Shown here: positions 1-12,342 of the stretch, piece after piece
Numbering within the stretch: the first letter of the stretch is position 1
Layout: each line of letters opens with the position of its first letter
DNA from: Bolinopsis microptera
Taxonomy: Eukaryota; Ctenophora; Tentaculata; Lobata; Bolinopsidae
Reading direction: 5' to 3'
Assembly: GCF_026151205.1 (NCBI RefSeq)
Contig: NC_087081.1
Coordinates: forward strand, 5,451,246-5,515,245
Length of the DNA stretch: 64,000 nt
Position numbers and translations under genes: made by a program
Notes under the pieces: generated by a model
The model's database searches: none
Told to the model about the DNA's origin: nothing
What the model saw: the letters and a program-made list of their open reading frames with translations, nothing else

Positions 1-218
1 ATGATCCAGTATTGAAGACAGTAAAATGACAAGTTAAATTGCTTCACCCATTTCAGGGGATATTCATAATAACTTGAGTCTTACAGATCTTTGCGGGCCG
101 CGAAAGATGTCAAAATAAAGTAACAAAGTCTTTAGTGTTATAGACAAAATGTAGGTCCCGTCTTGATAGCCAAGCCACACATATAAAAGTTCACTTTGTG
201 ATATCACTTGGATCACTC

Positions 219-328
219 AAGGGGGCAGTCGGGTTTAATCATGTGACCAGGATTTTCTCCCTGATTGGTTGGTATTAAAAATGGAGTGATCTGATTGGGT
301 GTGGCTTGGAGTCCATTACTGCCCCCTT
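219..328. repeat. Short inverted-repeat element
   Basis: AAGGGGGCAGT at 219-229 is matched by its exact reverse complement at 318-328, enclosing about 88 bp that contain two inverted CCAAT boxes. No clear target-site duplication flanks it, so it may be a small transposon remnant or a promoter palindrome. Confidence 0.4.
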
Positions 329-1989
329 ACTTAGGAGCTATGATCATATTGGTACCTTGAAAGCTTTGAATTACGGTCATGTGGTGTTGTTGCTAGTAGT
401 AGTATGTTACAGTGTGTACATGGTATATCAAAGGAGTTTTGATGGTTCAGTGGAAATGTGGTGGTTGCCAGTCCATAGGACTCTAGGAAACATGTATTAA
501 TATGTACTATGTAATTATCACGTATATTTTTAATCAATACGAGTTACGACTGTCAGATACTAAAACTAAAAGTAAGTACAGAAAACAGATTTACGGTTTA
601 AAGTATCGAATGTCAAACTGACAGTTGATTTTCGTTTGGAGATGTGTAAGCTACACTTTATCACGTGTATCTTTATTTCTTAATAAAGTTTCAGAAACGA
701 AATTTAATCACACAATTTAGGTCGAGATACGACAAAGGATCAGCAAAAACTCGAGTATCATCACAAGGTTGTAGATTGTAGAAATAATGACAAAGTCGAA
801 ACCTGAAACTCGCCCCACAAAAATAAAATGGCACAATGGCAGTCGGAGTGGCTCGATTGCGACAAGGTGCACTCTGTCCAACATAGTCTATCAAGCTCGT
901 GTGAGGGTATGTCACGTGATCACTAGTCTAATAATGGGCTCACAATACCCCCTCTCAGTATAATATACCCGCATAATACGGGGGCCAGCTCTCCAAGTAC
1001 CTGAGTTTACAGGGTCTCTGAGCTTACAGGACACAAAGCAATATGGCTCCACTGTGTAACGTGACTCGGCGCTAATGGGTCAGATTGCACGGTCAATAGG
1101 ATATGAATCAAAGAGGGTTAGATTAAGTAGATTGAGCGTGTTTAAGGTAGTTTCTTGTTTCTAAGAACTTAAGTACACAGTGGGATTAGGGAGCACTTGT
1201 ATTGGGGGGGGGGGGGGGGGGGGGGTTTGGCTGAGATTAGACCATGTCGCAATGTCGGATTAGTAAATTTCTGACGAAAGTTATACTCGCCGAGATTTAA
1301 CAAATTGAAAACAGCTGATGAACATGGAAGGTACTATAACAAGTACATATTACAATCATTATAGAGTTATAGTATGGTAAAGTACTACTATACAACTGCA
1401 GTCTGCAGGTACCATACTGCTATACTGGTTGTCTCTTGTCTATCCAAGAATATAAGCAAGTTAATACCAAGATTTACAGTTGCTAGCTAGTAGCAATAGA
1501 GACATTTATTGGAAATAAATTGTTGTAGTTACTACTTATTACAGTAATGTGCTTCTAAAGGAGTTAATACTTCAGGTCAAATTCCGAGTGAAATAGTCAA
1601 AGAGATTTCATAACAAATTGCAGGGAACGCGCTTTCGTTAGGCAAAGGCCAAAGCTAATAGTATAAATGACGTTTTTACGTCCGAGATAAAATAACTAAT
1701 ACTCTAGTAGAAAAAAGGGTGGAGTTTAATGAACGAATGAAAAAACAATCATGATAAAGTAGTAAGTGGATCATACTCATTACTCATGTTAATGAAGAAC
1801 AATAAAAACATGAATAGTGTAGCTACAATTAAACAAGAAAAGAAGTCCGCCAATCCCCACTTTGGAAATCAGCTACTATTCAGGTAGATCTCCACCGGTC
1901 CATTTGTTATCATTACTTGAGGCCGTGCTAAATGGTTGCTTGAAAGCTGCTTCAGTTTCGAGGACCACTGCCTATTACCGGAACTCTGA

Positions 1990-2125
1990 CCGCATACCAC
2001 GTGGCTTTACAATATGTACCACGTGACATTTTCACGTGGTACACCGCTAAGTCACTGGTGCAACATCAAACCTCATCCAACGCGAAAATTAAACAACGTG
2101 ACCTAATATTGTACCACGTGATCAT
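1990..2125. promoter_or_regulatory. CACGTG (E-box) cluster 1
   Basis: Four CACGTG palindromes lie within about 130 bp, three of them written as GTACCACGTG or its complement. CACGTG is the canonical binding site of bHLH-zip factors of the USF, MITF and Myc type. No gene start can be tied to the cluster. Confidence 0.4.
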
Positions 2126-3504
2126 GTTAAAGGGCAGAGTTTGAGTTTACACAGCTAAACGAATGCTTGATGCTACAGAGAAGGCCGCTTTGATATATTA
2201 TTGTTTGTTATACAAGGACCGGCCGCTTTTATAGAGGGTGATATGTTATTATAGTCTGTTACAAAAACCACCCAGTTCAACGCGGGGTGAGCAGGAACCA
2301 TACCAACCCAAAGCTGTGACAGTTATATTGGTTCAACTAGCGGGCTCGAGTAGTAATTCTTAATCTGTGGAGAGTCTTGCAAATGGCTGTCTGAACTGTC
2401 TGAAGGTTGTCAAAAGTTTGCCAAAAGTTATTGACTGTCAAGTGTAAGTATAACGTGTCAGCTCGGACTCCAGGCTCTTAGATAGTTTAATTTAATCAAC
2501 AAAATTAAAAATAGGCTTGCTTATGTAATCATATTAGAAGGTTGTTTATACTTTCTGGTGCAATAATCAGACTATGAATACAACATTTGGACTCGAGTCT
2601 TGAAACACTGCAGCTGTAGTTATTAAATAAAAAGGAATCGTTTCTCAATGGTGAAATGAAAATATAAAAACGATTCATGTTAAAAAACGACAGCAGTGGT
2701 TTTGGTGATCCTTTTAATTTGAATACTTATTTTTATATTTATAACTTATAACTACACACTAAATGCTTAAAACTGGGATAATGGACAATCGTGAGGAGTA
2801 AAAATACAACAAACTGTAAGCCGCACCATGCGATTCTGATATTATATTATAAGCCTTTAAAAGTTAAAATTATGTGAAAGTCAAAAAGCATTGCTGTAGC
2901 AGCAGACTTACTGATGGAAAGCAGATGCATGCGATGCGGCAAAACAATCGTGCAAAAAATCCGGAACTTGCATATCTGACTTACTATCAATTTTCTGGCC
3001 TGTTTTAAAAACTTGACTCAAAGATTTGAAACGTTTTGGCATGTTTTAAAAACATGGTTGAAAGATCTGAACATTTTTGGAACATAATGACGAGTTGATT
3101 TAAAATGAGAACATTTGTGACATGGTTACTTAATCGTGTTAATGTATGAAAAGTTTCGTAAGACAAGAAAGTATCATGCAGGTATACGGGAATTCTAGCT
3201 ATAATAAGATAAAATGGAATTAACAAAGGAAAAGCTATCGAAAAATTTAAAGTGAAATAAATTCTATCTAAAGATTCACGATGTATTAAATTTCACTGTG
3301 AACCGCAGATTTCGATACTGTGCTGCACGAGCATTAAAATTTAGGCAACAAGCAATTCTTCAAAATAAACATGAACCTCAATTTAAATGAGACTACACGA
3401 TGATGATGGCGCGGGGCTGACGTATACAAAATGTAACAAACTGTATATCAAACGAATACATTTAGATAGTCATAGCAAGGAACGCAATCTAATAATCACT
3501 ACTC

Positions 3505-3585
3505 CACTCCTATTGGCTCTCCCCCTCAACTCTTGCTTCTGATTGGCCGGATCGGCGGGACAATAATATGATTGGTTTTGAGAGA
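3505..3585. promoter_or_regulatory. Inverted CCAAT box cluster
   Basis: ATTGG motifs at about 3512, 3541 and 3571 lie on the same strand with spacing close to 30 bp. This is the arrangement typical of NF-Y-bound promoters. A similar triplet occurs at 4208-4285 and others at 263-295 and 6819-6855. The promoter role is inferred. Confidence 0.35.
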
Positions 3586-4073
3586 GAGTAATGTTTGTGT
3601 TGGCCGTCACGGGTTTTCGGGTCGGTCTGCGTGCTGCCGGCTTGGTTTATAACCATGATCGAGCTCCTTTAATCATAACAAATTAGCATGAACCTTGCCC
3701 CTAGAACAATAGTAGAGGGTGTTGGAGGGAGAGTAGGGAATGATAGGGGTATTAGGAGGAGAGTGTAGCCGTAGGGAGTGGACTAGGGGCTTAGGGGGAG
3801 AATGACACTGAGGGAGGGTTCTTTGTTCCTAATCAAACAAGATCTTTCCATTGTGTGATCAAAGGAGATTGCGGTGTTTCTACTTTTGGAACCAGACATG
3901 CATAATCGTGTTTAGATATCAAATAATTTGTTGACGCCTGTAGTTTTAAGTTTGCAGGTGGTCAATCATGAAATGCCTATCATTTCATCGAACTAAATAA
4001 ACAGATATTAGAGCCAAAAATCACTGTATCAATGCAAGTAACAGGGGTTCCGGAAACATAGTATCAATGCTAG

Positions 4074-4104
<31 letters not shown>

Positions 4105-4203
4105 AGTCTCCACTACAACAAACTACAAATAACTAGTAATTACAACTACAAGCTCCACAACCCCCACTACGATTACCATCGTCCGAACTTGTTTACAGCA
4201 CTC

Positions 4204-4290
4204 TTGTAATTGGCTAGCGAGGATTGAATACCTCTCTCTGATTGGCTGGTGCTGATCTCGTGACACGCTCAATTTGATCCGATTGGTGGG
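4204..4290. promoter_or_regulatory. Inverted CCAAT box cluster
   Basis: ATTGGCTAG, GATTGGCTGG and GATTGGTGGG occur about 30-40 bp apart on one strand, matching the 3.5-kb cluster in motif and spacing. The same DNA yields a 65-codon minus-strand ORF that I regard as a shadow. Confidence 0.35.
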
Positions 4291-4892
4291 TGACAGAAGG
4301 AGGACTATTGACATCCTCAATATTGTGGTAACGAGCTGTATTATTGTGCCCTCTGTCTAGTCGCTGCAATTGTTAGATCATCACAAAAACTATCCCTGTG
4401 TGGCTGGATACATTAATAAGTAATACTGTCAAGTTATTCTTCAGACTCAGCAAGTTGGTGGTCAGTTCAATAATCTAAAAAAGTGAGTTTTTTCATGGGC
4501 TCGATTTAATTCCCGTCTAGATCAAACAGCAAAATAAACTAATAAGATTCAGATCTCCTTACGGGTAGAGTAATTAAGAGCAGTAACCAATTAAAGGGAG
4601 CAGCAGGAAGTAATGATTATTTGCATTACTACCCATGTTCTTACTGGGCACCAAACCCTATCGAGGCTGTTCTGTTGAGAGTACATGTCGACGGGCGTTA
4701 CACGTAGCACGAGCCACCCGTTTACCTTAATTACTAATGGTTATTGCTTAGTTCAACCACAAGCTGACAAACCTTCCTACGGTAACGCGTCGGCAGGCGG
4801 TACCTCTAATGTCATTCTTTTAGTCCTCGTAACATAAGGATCAGACAGCAATTATATTTAAACAAAATTCCTATTAAAACCTTACTTGACAA

Positions 4893-5192
4893 GTTAAGGT
4901 TGATGTTGCCAGGACAACAAGGTTGATGTTTCCAGGACAACAATGTTGATGTTGCCAGGACAACAAGGATGTTGTTACCAGGACAACAAGGTTGATATTA
5001 CCAGGGCAACAAGATTGATCTTGCCAGGACAACAAGGTTGATGTTGCCAGGACAACAAGGTTGTTGTTACCATGACAACAAGGTTGATATTGCTAGGGCA
5101 ACAAAGTTGATGTTGCCAGGAAAACAAGGTTGAAGTTGCCAGGACAACAAGGTTGATGTTACCAGGACAACAAGGTTGTTGTTACGGCCAGC
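4893..5192. repeat. 24-bp minisatellite, about 12 copies
   Basis: The unit AAGGTTGATGTTGCCAGGAC plus four bases recurs about 12 times with scattered substitutions. No reading frame of note is associated with it. Confidence 0.85.
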
Positions 5193-5757
5193 AAACAAAG
5201 CTGACAGCGTAAAACACAAGGGACTGATACCACTGTGCGATACATGAGTGACTTCAAATATATGCCGTCGACCTTACAAGCTTGTTGTACTTCAAATCAA
5301 GATGATTAATCCAGCACATCAGTCCTTGCATTGGGTATCGCATTATCAATATGCGATGTGAACGCTTGTTCAATTGTCCGGTCTATGACAAGCAATATCG
5401 TGATTAAATGTCCTCTCTGGAGTTTAACGACCATTTCATTTTGTCACGTGACTAGTTGTCAATCTGCAGAGTTCTAGAAACTTCCTACGGTCGAAGCTTA
5501 CTTATACCTTTATCCGGTGTTATCTGCTACAAAATGTTATTCTCGCGAGTTATTTATCAATCGTTATTGTAGCGTAACTTAAAAAGACAGAAACCATCAG
5601 AAACGACCCAATCACGCAATTAATCACGAGCATCTCACACTATTCCCAATCTCCGAAAGTTACTACGTTATCAATGTCACGACTCACAAACTCTCGTGAA
5701 GCTTACAACTTTACTAATTACTACAGTGACTGTTTTATGTATATTGTATAAGTGTAT
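5193..5757. other. Intergenic, no feature recognised
   Basis: This AT-rich sequence lies between two minisatellites. It holds one CACGTG (about 5447) and no exon or mobile-element end that I can support. Confidence 0.5.
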
Positions 5758-5761
5758 GACG

Positions 5762-6410
5762 GTGCATATTGTGGGGGTGGTATAATTACAAGGGATATTA
5801 TCACAGATTGTGGGGGTGGTATAATTAGAAGGGATATTATCACAGATTGTGGGGGTGGTATAATTACAAGGGATATTATCACAGATTGTGGAGGTGGTAT
5901 AATTACAAGGGATATTATCACAGATTATGGGGTGGTATAATTACAAGGGATATTATCACAGATTGTGGGGGTGGTATAATTACAAGGGATATTATCACAG
6001 ATTGTGGAGGTGGTATAAATATAATTACAAGGGATGTTATCACAGATTGTGGAGGTGGTATAATTACAAGGGATATTATCACAGATTGTGGGGGTGGTAT
6101 AATTACAAGGGATATTATCACAGATTGTGGAGGTGGTATAATTACAAGGGATATTATCACAGATTATGGGGTGGTATAATTACAAGGGATATTATCACAG
6201 ATTGTGGGGGTGGTATAATTACAAGGGATGTTATCACAGAATGTGGAGGTGGTATAATTACAAGGGATGTTATCACAGATTGTGGAGGTGGTATAATTAC
6301 AAGGGATATTATCACAGATTGTGGGGGTGGTATAATTACAAGGGATATTATCACAGATTGTGGGGGTGGTATAAATTATAATTACAAGGGATATTATCAC
6401 AGATTGTGGA
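5762..6410. repeat. 39-bp minisatellite, about 16 copies
   Basis: The roughly 39-bp unit reads GGGATATTATCACAGATTGT followed by GGGGGTGGTATAATTACAA. Copies differ by small indels, for example loss of GG or an inserted AATATA. Because the unit is a multiple of three, long ORFs open in several frames on both strands; these are artefacts of the repeat. Confidence 0.95.
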
Positions 6411-7139
6411 ACCTGATTATGACAAAACCTTAAACGTTACAAAGTTACAAGACGTTAAACCAGCAAAACCATTCTCAAAAGAATGATATCGAATGTAAGA
6501 GATAGCGAGTCCTGCAGTGGAACAAATCAGTTTATAACGATATCAAGGAGGACCCTGACCAAACCAAGATGTTGGAACTAGAAACCCTTACTATTGTTCA
6601 CTCTCTTACCCCTTCTTAACATTATAGTGACTGAACCACGTGCAGGACCACGTGTGTTAATGCCACGTGTTAATGCCACGTGTTAATGCCACGTGCTTAG
6701 CCTAATAATCCACATGCTCTCCAAACCGTGTCTTCAGGGTATCTGTGTACCTTTTTGAAAAGAAATTGAGGAGTAATCCCGGCACTTTAGCTGCGGTTCT
6801 GGAGCGCTGGTGCTCTGTCATTGGTGGATTGGTTGGTGAGGAAGTCCGTTGATTGGCTACTGTGGTTAAAACGTTCAGCTAGTCTGCTGTTTCAGAATGA
6901 GCCCATCGCAATGTAATATCATTAGAGCCAGTCCACCTTATACGCTAGCTTTTTTAGTATTATTACATTGCTAAAACCATGATGCTATGAAAACGATAGT
7001 TACAACATACGAGTAAAACATGAACATTTTACAATTGGTGTAGAACGTTTTACAACAATTCTAATAAAATATTAATCACTTTATTAACATGAAAACCGCT
7101 ATAAGCTTGAAGCTTCTTGATCAGCAAACTAACTGACAA
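6411..7139. other. Intergenic with E-box and CCAAT clusters
   Basis: I see no coding exon. The segment contains the five-site CACGTG array at 6634-6695 and four ATTGG motifs between about 6819 and 6855, which resembles promoter architecture without an identifiable gene start. Confidence 0.4.
6634..6697. promoter_or_regulatory. Array of five CACGTG sites
   Basis: Five CACGTG palindromes occur in about 60 bp, the last four partly generated by a 13-bp tandem repeat TTAATGCCACGTG. A CCAAT cluster lies 130 bp downstream. The array could recruit bHLH-zip factors. It might instead be a microsatellite that happens to contain the site. Confidence 0.5.
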
Positions 7140-7629
7140 CTACAGAGTACAGGGAGGGGGGCCTGTATAATGTCGCAATAACATTAATTGTAAACATATT
7201 ATGGCGGAGTTAAGTTTGTTCAAATGGCACACAGTAAACGTTAACTGAGCACACAAACCGTTACCATAAATGTCAAAATGTCGCGGGTTAGCTATCAAAT
7301 CAGGTCTTTGTTTATTTTGAAACATCCGTCCTTGTACAATGTGCAATGTGCATGAAGTATGAACAGTATACAAAATAATGTTATTGCAAACAAGAAGTGT
7401 ACCCGACGTAATGGTTTTAGTAAATCATGGTGGTTCTATTACCAGAAGCTCCCTCCGTGATCCCTCTGTGAACCCTCCCTGATCCCTCATCCCTCCGTGA
7501 TCCCTCCCTGCTAGCTACACTCCAGGACTCCCTAAGTATTTAGTATATACATAATCATATATATTATATATACATAATCATAAAATAATAAATATCACCA
7601 CAACAGACCTCGGTAGTCTTGAAGCTGTC

Positions 7630-7965
7630 ACTGCGTGACTCAGAGCAAACCCACTTCGGTTGTAGTACTTCCGCGGGCAAACAAGGGACTTCCGAACCAG
7701 GTCCAAGCCTGGCCGGATAGTTGTCTCTGTACACTTGCACAGAGACGGGCCTAGGTTGAGTTCCTAGTGTGGGGTAATCCTAGGAGGTTACCCAAAAAGG
7801 GTTTCCCTATCCGGTCTTGTCGACTGTTCCACAAATTTGAAGATCCTCCAGAGGGGTTTACCAAATATCTTTATTCTAAGCTTCATGAGCTGGATGCACT
7901 TGAAAAGGATGGGATGTCACTGCTTCTCTTAAACAGTCTTCATAATCTTGCGTCTCGATGTTGAC
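7630..7965 (+). other. GC-richer island of unknown nature
   Basis: This block is clearly more GC-rich than its AT-rich surroundings. It contains a 65-codon ORF (7767-7964) without recognisable domain and short palindromes, such as GTCTCTGT paired with ACAGAGAC at about 7722-7745. It directly precedes a foldback arm. It may be the 3' part of a retroelement or SINE; I do not recognise it. Confidence 0.35.
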
Positions 7966-8017
7966 GTTGTTCGCCACGTCCATAGCTGGGCAGAGGCCAT
8001 GATAGCCATCTGAAGGG

Positions 8018-8700
8018 CCAATGGGTATTTTTTGTGAAACTTGAATTCGAGATAGTAGTTGACCAACAAACTAGGACCAGTGACCAAACTTTTGAGGGGG
8101 TCCCGGACCCCGACCGCCAAACGGTGCGCGCAGGGCAGCACCGCCCATATTTGGTCCAAATTAGGCCCAATTTAGCCAAATACCCTGAACATACCCAAAA
8201 CCCAGGTTTATGGTGCTCTTCTTGTAGCTAGTGGTCTTTTGAACTCGTATATCAAATTTTATCAAGATTGGACAAAAAATGACTGAGTTATGAGCCAAAA
8301 ACCATATGCCAATTGTTGGGCATACGCACCAAATTTGGTAAATTTCGTCCCAAAAATTGGCCAAATATCAATATTTTTGGATGAGACTAACTTTATATGA
8401 AAGGTAGGCTTAAACTACATATTCTCTGTAAGTTATAGCTTTATATCTGTTTAAATGTGGATACTAAGGCGAAAATACCCCAAAAAATGAACAAAATTGG
8501 CCGTATCTTCGTTCGCGATATTCGCGGAATTGATTTCATCAATTTGGAAATAACTCAATCAGTTTTCAAAATTTTTACGTGAAATTTTCGGAATCGACTC
8601 TAAATCGCATTTCAACCTTATTCTAGGAAGCCGATTTTTAATTTAGGCCTCCAAAATAATATGGCGGCCAATTTCTGAATTTTGCCATGCAAATTGTTGT
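8018..8700. repeat. Foldback family F, single-arm copy
   Basis: Begins near TTTTTTGTGAAACTTG and continues through a stretch shared with the 47.9-49.3 and 58.95-60.04 kb copies, including GATAGTAGTTGACCAACAAA and ATGACTGAGTTATGAG. Only one arm plus interior is present, so this copy is truncated or solo. Small ORFs recur in every copy of the arm and are not genes. Confidence 0.8.
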
Positions 8701-9690
8701 CATACCACCACTGGCAGGCCAGTACCACTACACCGTGTCATACCACCTGCAGCTAATAATTTTTCAAATCTCTGGATTTCGTTTTTTCTTTTGAACTAAT
8801 TTGTGACTCAATAGTCAATATGCATGTGGTTACTTTTTGATTGTATAAAATCAGGTCCGTGATTTATATTTTATATGAACTATTATTACACATTACTGCC
8901 CTTTATTATACTTAAAACGTTATTGGAATGATTTAGGAAGGTGCTCCTGGTTACGGTTTAAAGTATCAAAATGAAGAAACGAAATTTAGGAGAAATATTT
9001 CCAACTGATATTAATCGATTCATTCATATTCTAAAACAAAAATTATTTAATTTAACGTCGTAACTCAAGTGAATCAAAAAGATAACCCCAAATTAATTGT
9101 AATTTATAAATTAGTTCATTACAAAAATCATAAACCGTTAATACTAAAATATTGTTTAGAGAAAGTTCACATTATGTCACAAGTGAAGTTTCACTAGCTA
9201 AATAAGTTTTATCTTATTTTTTAAATTGTTAACTCTTATAACACTATACGAAGCATGTGTATTATTATAGTCGACCGCATCAATAAGAGTTCATCGAACC
9301 GTAATGATTAAGTTAAAGTAATTAAAACCAGAAATTAATCTAATAGATTTTTGACGCTGTTTCGTTGAGTTCATTATAAAAATGTATATCGTTCATAGAA
9401 TGTTCGCATGATGTCAGCAGTGAAGTCAGAAATGTCACTATCTTAATAAATTCTCATCCTGAGCTCCGTATCATTGTGTCTTTTCCTGGTTTCGTAAATC
9501 TGCAGGGACAGAATAATATGTTAAGGTGACCAACATATCACTTTCAGAAGTGGTGAATATTTGGGTTTTATCAGGTGGCAAATAAAAAGATAGCGTTTTT
9601 TATTTTTCTAGTATTAGGGTTTACCATGCCATTAAAAACTTGATCGTTTTATTTTAATGCCCAAAACCTAAAAATGACAAGGTACCGCGA
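8701..9690. other. AT-rich intergenic, nothing recognised
   Basis: About 1 kb of very AT-rich sequence without exons, repeats or RNA genes that I can support. A minus-strand AATAAA close to 9650 is a plausible polyadenylation signal for the gene ending at 9694. Confidence 0.5.
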
Positions 9691-10045
9691 GAGTTATTGT
9701 TGTTCGTTGGTACAGTGATGTTCCTTCAGGTGGGATATTAAGCTATTATCTATGACATGCCCTTCAAACTCAGCTAGAAGTTCCCATCTTTCCCTCAAAT
9801 CTTGCATCATGGTGGCTGTCACTTCCTGAAAAAAATCATTAAAGATAATATGTAATTTCCTACAATCTTCAGCACAAACCATACCTCATATACTCATTTT
9901 GTTGGTATAACAAGATGAAATAAATAAACCCGCGATTAATTATTTAATAATTTACTACAGCTCATAATATTATCTTCACCTTATTATAGAACTCAGACAG
10001 TCGGAGGATTGCCCAGCGGTTGTCGCAGCCCCCCTCAGATTCTTC

Positions 10046-10118
10046 AGTTGGTACAGCATTGGTTGGTACAGCAGTGGTTGGTACAGCAGTGGTTGGTACA
10101 GCAGTGGTTGGTGCAGCC
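10046..10118 (-). repeat. 15-bp coding minisatellite
   Basis: The plus-strand unit TTGGTACAGCAGTGG repeats about four to five times. It encodes the TAVPT-like linker of the LamG-type gene, a mucin-like spacer likely to vary in length between alleles. Confidence 0.75.
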
Positions 10119-10508
10119 GTGGTAAGAATCCCAGTGGTTGGCTCGTGTGTGTGATCAGGACAGGTCAAGTTTAACTTCACAATGTTTCCATGTTTTTCGG
10201 TATCATCGGAAAGTAGCGTCTCCCACGAAAGATGGGTGTCAGTTTTAAGTGTTTCTTCAAAGCTGGAACAGATCCCTGACTTGTACATTTTGGCTACCTC
10301 TTGTTCGGTCAGTTCTCTTTTCAGGATGTTCAACTTTGTTATTTCACCTCCGAATGAGCGGCTACTAACAAACGAAGCCTCCATCTTGTAGGTGTAATGA
10401 TATTGTCCGATAACGAGAGAGCCGGTTGTGACAGAGAACTTCCGTCCAGAGCACGACGAGGCAGTCCCACTCTGCACGCCATTGTAGAAGAGGGTCTTCT
10501 TCCCGCTG

Positions 10509-10524
10509 CTGTAAGACTGTAAGA
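10509..10524. repeat. Frame-breaking 8-bp tandem duplication
   Basis: CTGTAAGA is present twice in direct succession inside the LamG-type coding exon. Ignoring one copy keeps the conserved ConA-like domain open, so the duplication is the lesion. Its length equals the target duplications of several elements in this window. Confidence 0.85.
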
Positions 10525-11754
10525 CCATGTAATGCAAATATGGTACCACTCTGAATGTACCGGAGTCTGACTCTTTGGAGTGTTGCCTAACAAGAGATAA
10601 GCCCAGCCAAGGTTATCAGAGAAAAGTATCTCATTGGCACTATCCATAGTCCAGTAATGAAGCCACGTTCCATATTGAGAAGTAGGACTCAATTGCTTTA
10701 TCCATGTACAGATGGACAATTGTTCCTCCAGTGGGGACATGTCCGGGGCAATCATTATATAACTTGAGGTATCATAAAAAGAAAGATCATCACCAAACTT
10801 AAGAGCAACGTGGGGTTTGTCCGAGATCACAGCTGTCAGAAAGAGGAGTATTAGAAGCGAGGTTCTGTACGCAGTCATGTTTTAGGTGCAGGTTGTTCGT
10901 ACTAGTGGTCAGGATTCAGGAAGATGTATGACTTGTTTCCTTAAAACTTTATTATCGTTAATTATTTAAAAATATATCATTATGTCTGGTAATGATGTCT
11001 AAGTTACTTATTGATCAGTGATTTGAGATCGTTGTTAAACTGCAGGTCCTTATCAAAAATCAAATCGTCAATTAGCATGCTGTTCAACAAACGTGATGAA
11101 ATAATCACTGATCCTTAGTCAATGGCAGATCTTCTACAAGAGCAATTTAGCTCTGTTTTCAGTGATCCAGATGTTCAAATTCCCCAGTTCATGGCAGCAG
11201 ATATAACGCAGCCACTAACTGACGAAGATTTTGTTATTTCTGATGAAGACATCATATCGGCTATTTCTGCAATCTCGCCCGAGTCGGGTTGTGGACCAGA
11301 TGGAGTGCCAGTAGTTTGTCTCTCAAGACATGAGCTCAAGAACTGTGGCAACCCATTAAACTTATCTGGACGGAATCATACACTCTGGGACTTGTACCCA
11401 AATTCTATAAGGAGACACACATTTATCCTCTCTACCAAAAGGGAAACCGGGCACATGCAGTGAACTACCGTCCCGTTGCCCTCACCTCACACATCATCAA
11501 GATCTATGAGCGCATTCTACGGAGCACCATGGTCAAGTACTTAGATGAAAATGAAATCTTGTGTGATAATCAACATGGATTTCGTTCGAGAAGGAGCTGT
11601 TTGACTCAGCTTCTTAGCCACTTCGACCACATCGAATGAGAGGCCTTTTGAGTGGGTCAGATACTGATGCAACATATTTAGACTTTGCGAAGGCCTTCGA
11701 CAAGGTGGATCTCATTGATAAATTGCAAAAGTATGGATTTAACGGAAGGATTCT

Positions 11755-11862
11755 TTGTATAACGTTGCGACCCCCACGGTCGTTTCACTATGGTGATGAT
11801 ACCCTGACGATACAGGGGGAGCCGCGCACTTCTTGCGCGGCGGGTCATACAACGTATGACAA
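11755..11862. mobile_element. Hairpin element HP-A copy 1 (108 bp)
   Basis: Flanked by the perfect 8-bp duplication AGGATTCT (11747-11754 and 11863-11870), inserted in the reverse transcriptase ORF. The ends read TTGTATAACGTTG and CAACGTATGACAA, an imperfect terminal inverted repeat. The interior is a row of small inverted repeats, partly eroded relative to the copy at 13203. There is no ORF. Taking out the element and one duplication restores continuous reverse transcriptase coding, which independently fixes its borders. Confidence 0.85.
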
Positions 11863-12342
11863 AGGATTCTTAAGTGGCTGGAGTCATTTCTGTCGGACCG
11901 TCATCAACATGTTGTTCCGAACGGGGTGTCTTCCTTCGCGGCCTTGGTTATCAGTGGAGTCCCCCAAGGAACCGTTCTTGGACCCCTCCTTTTTATACTC
12001 TTCATAAATGACATGAAGCTTTGTGTGACTGGTTCAATTATAAGATTCTTTGCTGATGACACCCGTATACTGAAGCACATATATACAGAACAGGATGTTA
12101 TCGTTCTTCAGCAAGATCTTGACCATGTCAATGTCATTGCATGGGCCAAACGTAATAATATGGTTTTACATGAGGATAAGTTTGAGCTCCTAGTTCACCG
12201 GGGGAATCCTAACAAGAGTCTGTATGAGCTGCCTTTTGTATGTCAAACACAAACATACTTAATGTGTCAGGCGGTAATATGCTCTATCCTACAGACCAAG
12301 TTAAGGATATTGGAGTTATAGTGTCTTCTGATAGTGATATGT

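Larger units (their letters stand above)
1..4892. other. Gene-free 5' region with CCAAT and E-box clusters
   Basis: I find no convincing coding exon here; the few ORFs of 60-75 codons lack splice context and look random. The stretch holds an 11-bp inverted repeat at 219-229 and 318-328, an uninterrupted G run at about 1204-1225, four CACGTG sites at about 1997-2125, clusters of GATTGG/ATTGG motifs (263, 290, 3512, 3541, 3571, 4208, 4239, 4280) and a C run at about 4078-4104. It could be regulatory sequence of a gene outside the window. Confidence 0.55.
9694..10878 (-). pseudogene. Secreted LamG/pentraxin-like protein, frame broken by 8-bp duplication
   Basis: Two exons on the minus strand: 10878-9980 and 9825-9694, with a 154-bp GT-AG intron in phase 0. 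The product starts with a signal peptide (MTAYRTSLLILLFLTAVIS). A concanavalin A-like/LamG-type domain follows (motifs ICTWIK, EWYHICITW, LVIGQYHY, GGEITKLNILKRELTEQEV), then a Thr/Pro/Ala-rich linker from a 15-bp repeat (about 10050-10115), and a charged helical C-terminus. At 10509-10524 the 8-mer CTGTAAGA is tandemly duplicated, shifting the frame in mid-domain at about residue 119. With one copy discounted, exon 1 is exactly 297 codons, its phase fits exon 2 and the total is 340 residues. The break may be a transposon footprint, a polymorphism or an assembly error, so the locus may still work in other haplotypes. The ligand is unknown; family members are secreted lectin-like recognition proteins. 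Confidence 0.8.

Noticed and set aside
5721-6433. Several repeat ORFs on both strands
   Set aside because: Artefacts of the 39-bp minisatellite; no unique flanking coding sequence.
7929-8364. Several ORFs of 65-79 codons
   Set aside because: Equivalent ORFs recur in each copy of the foldback arm on both strands, so they reflect the repeat and not a gene.
10182-10391. 69-codon plus-strand ORF
   Set aside because: Antisense shadow of the LamG-type coding exon.
11755-11862. Introner-type mobile intron
   Set aside because: HP-A insertions lack GT...AG borders at the target junctions, so splicing would not remove them cleanly.
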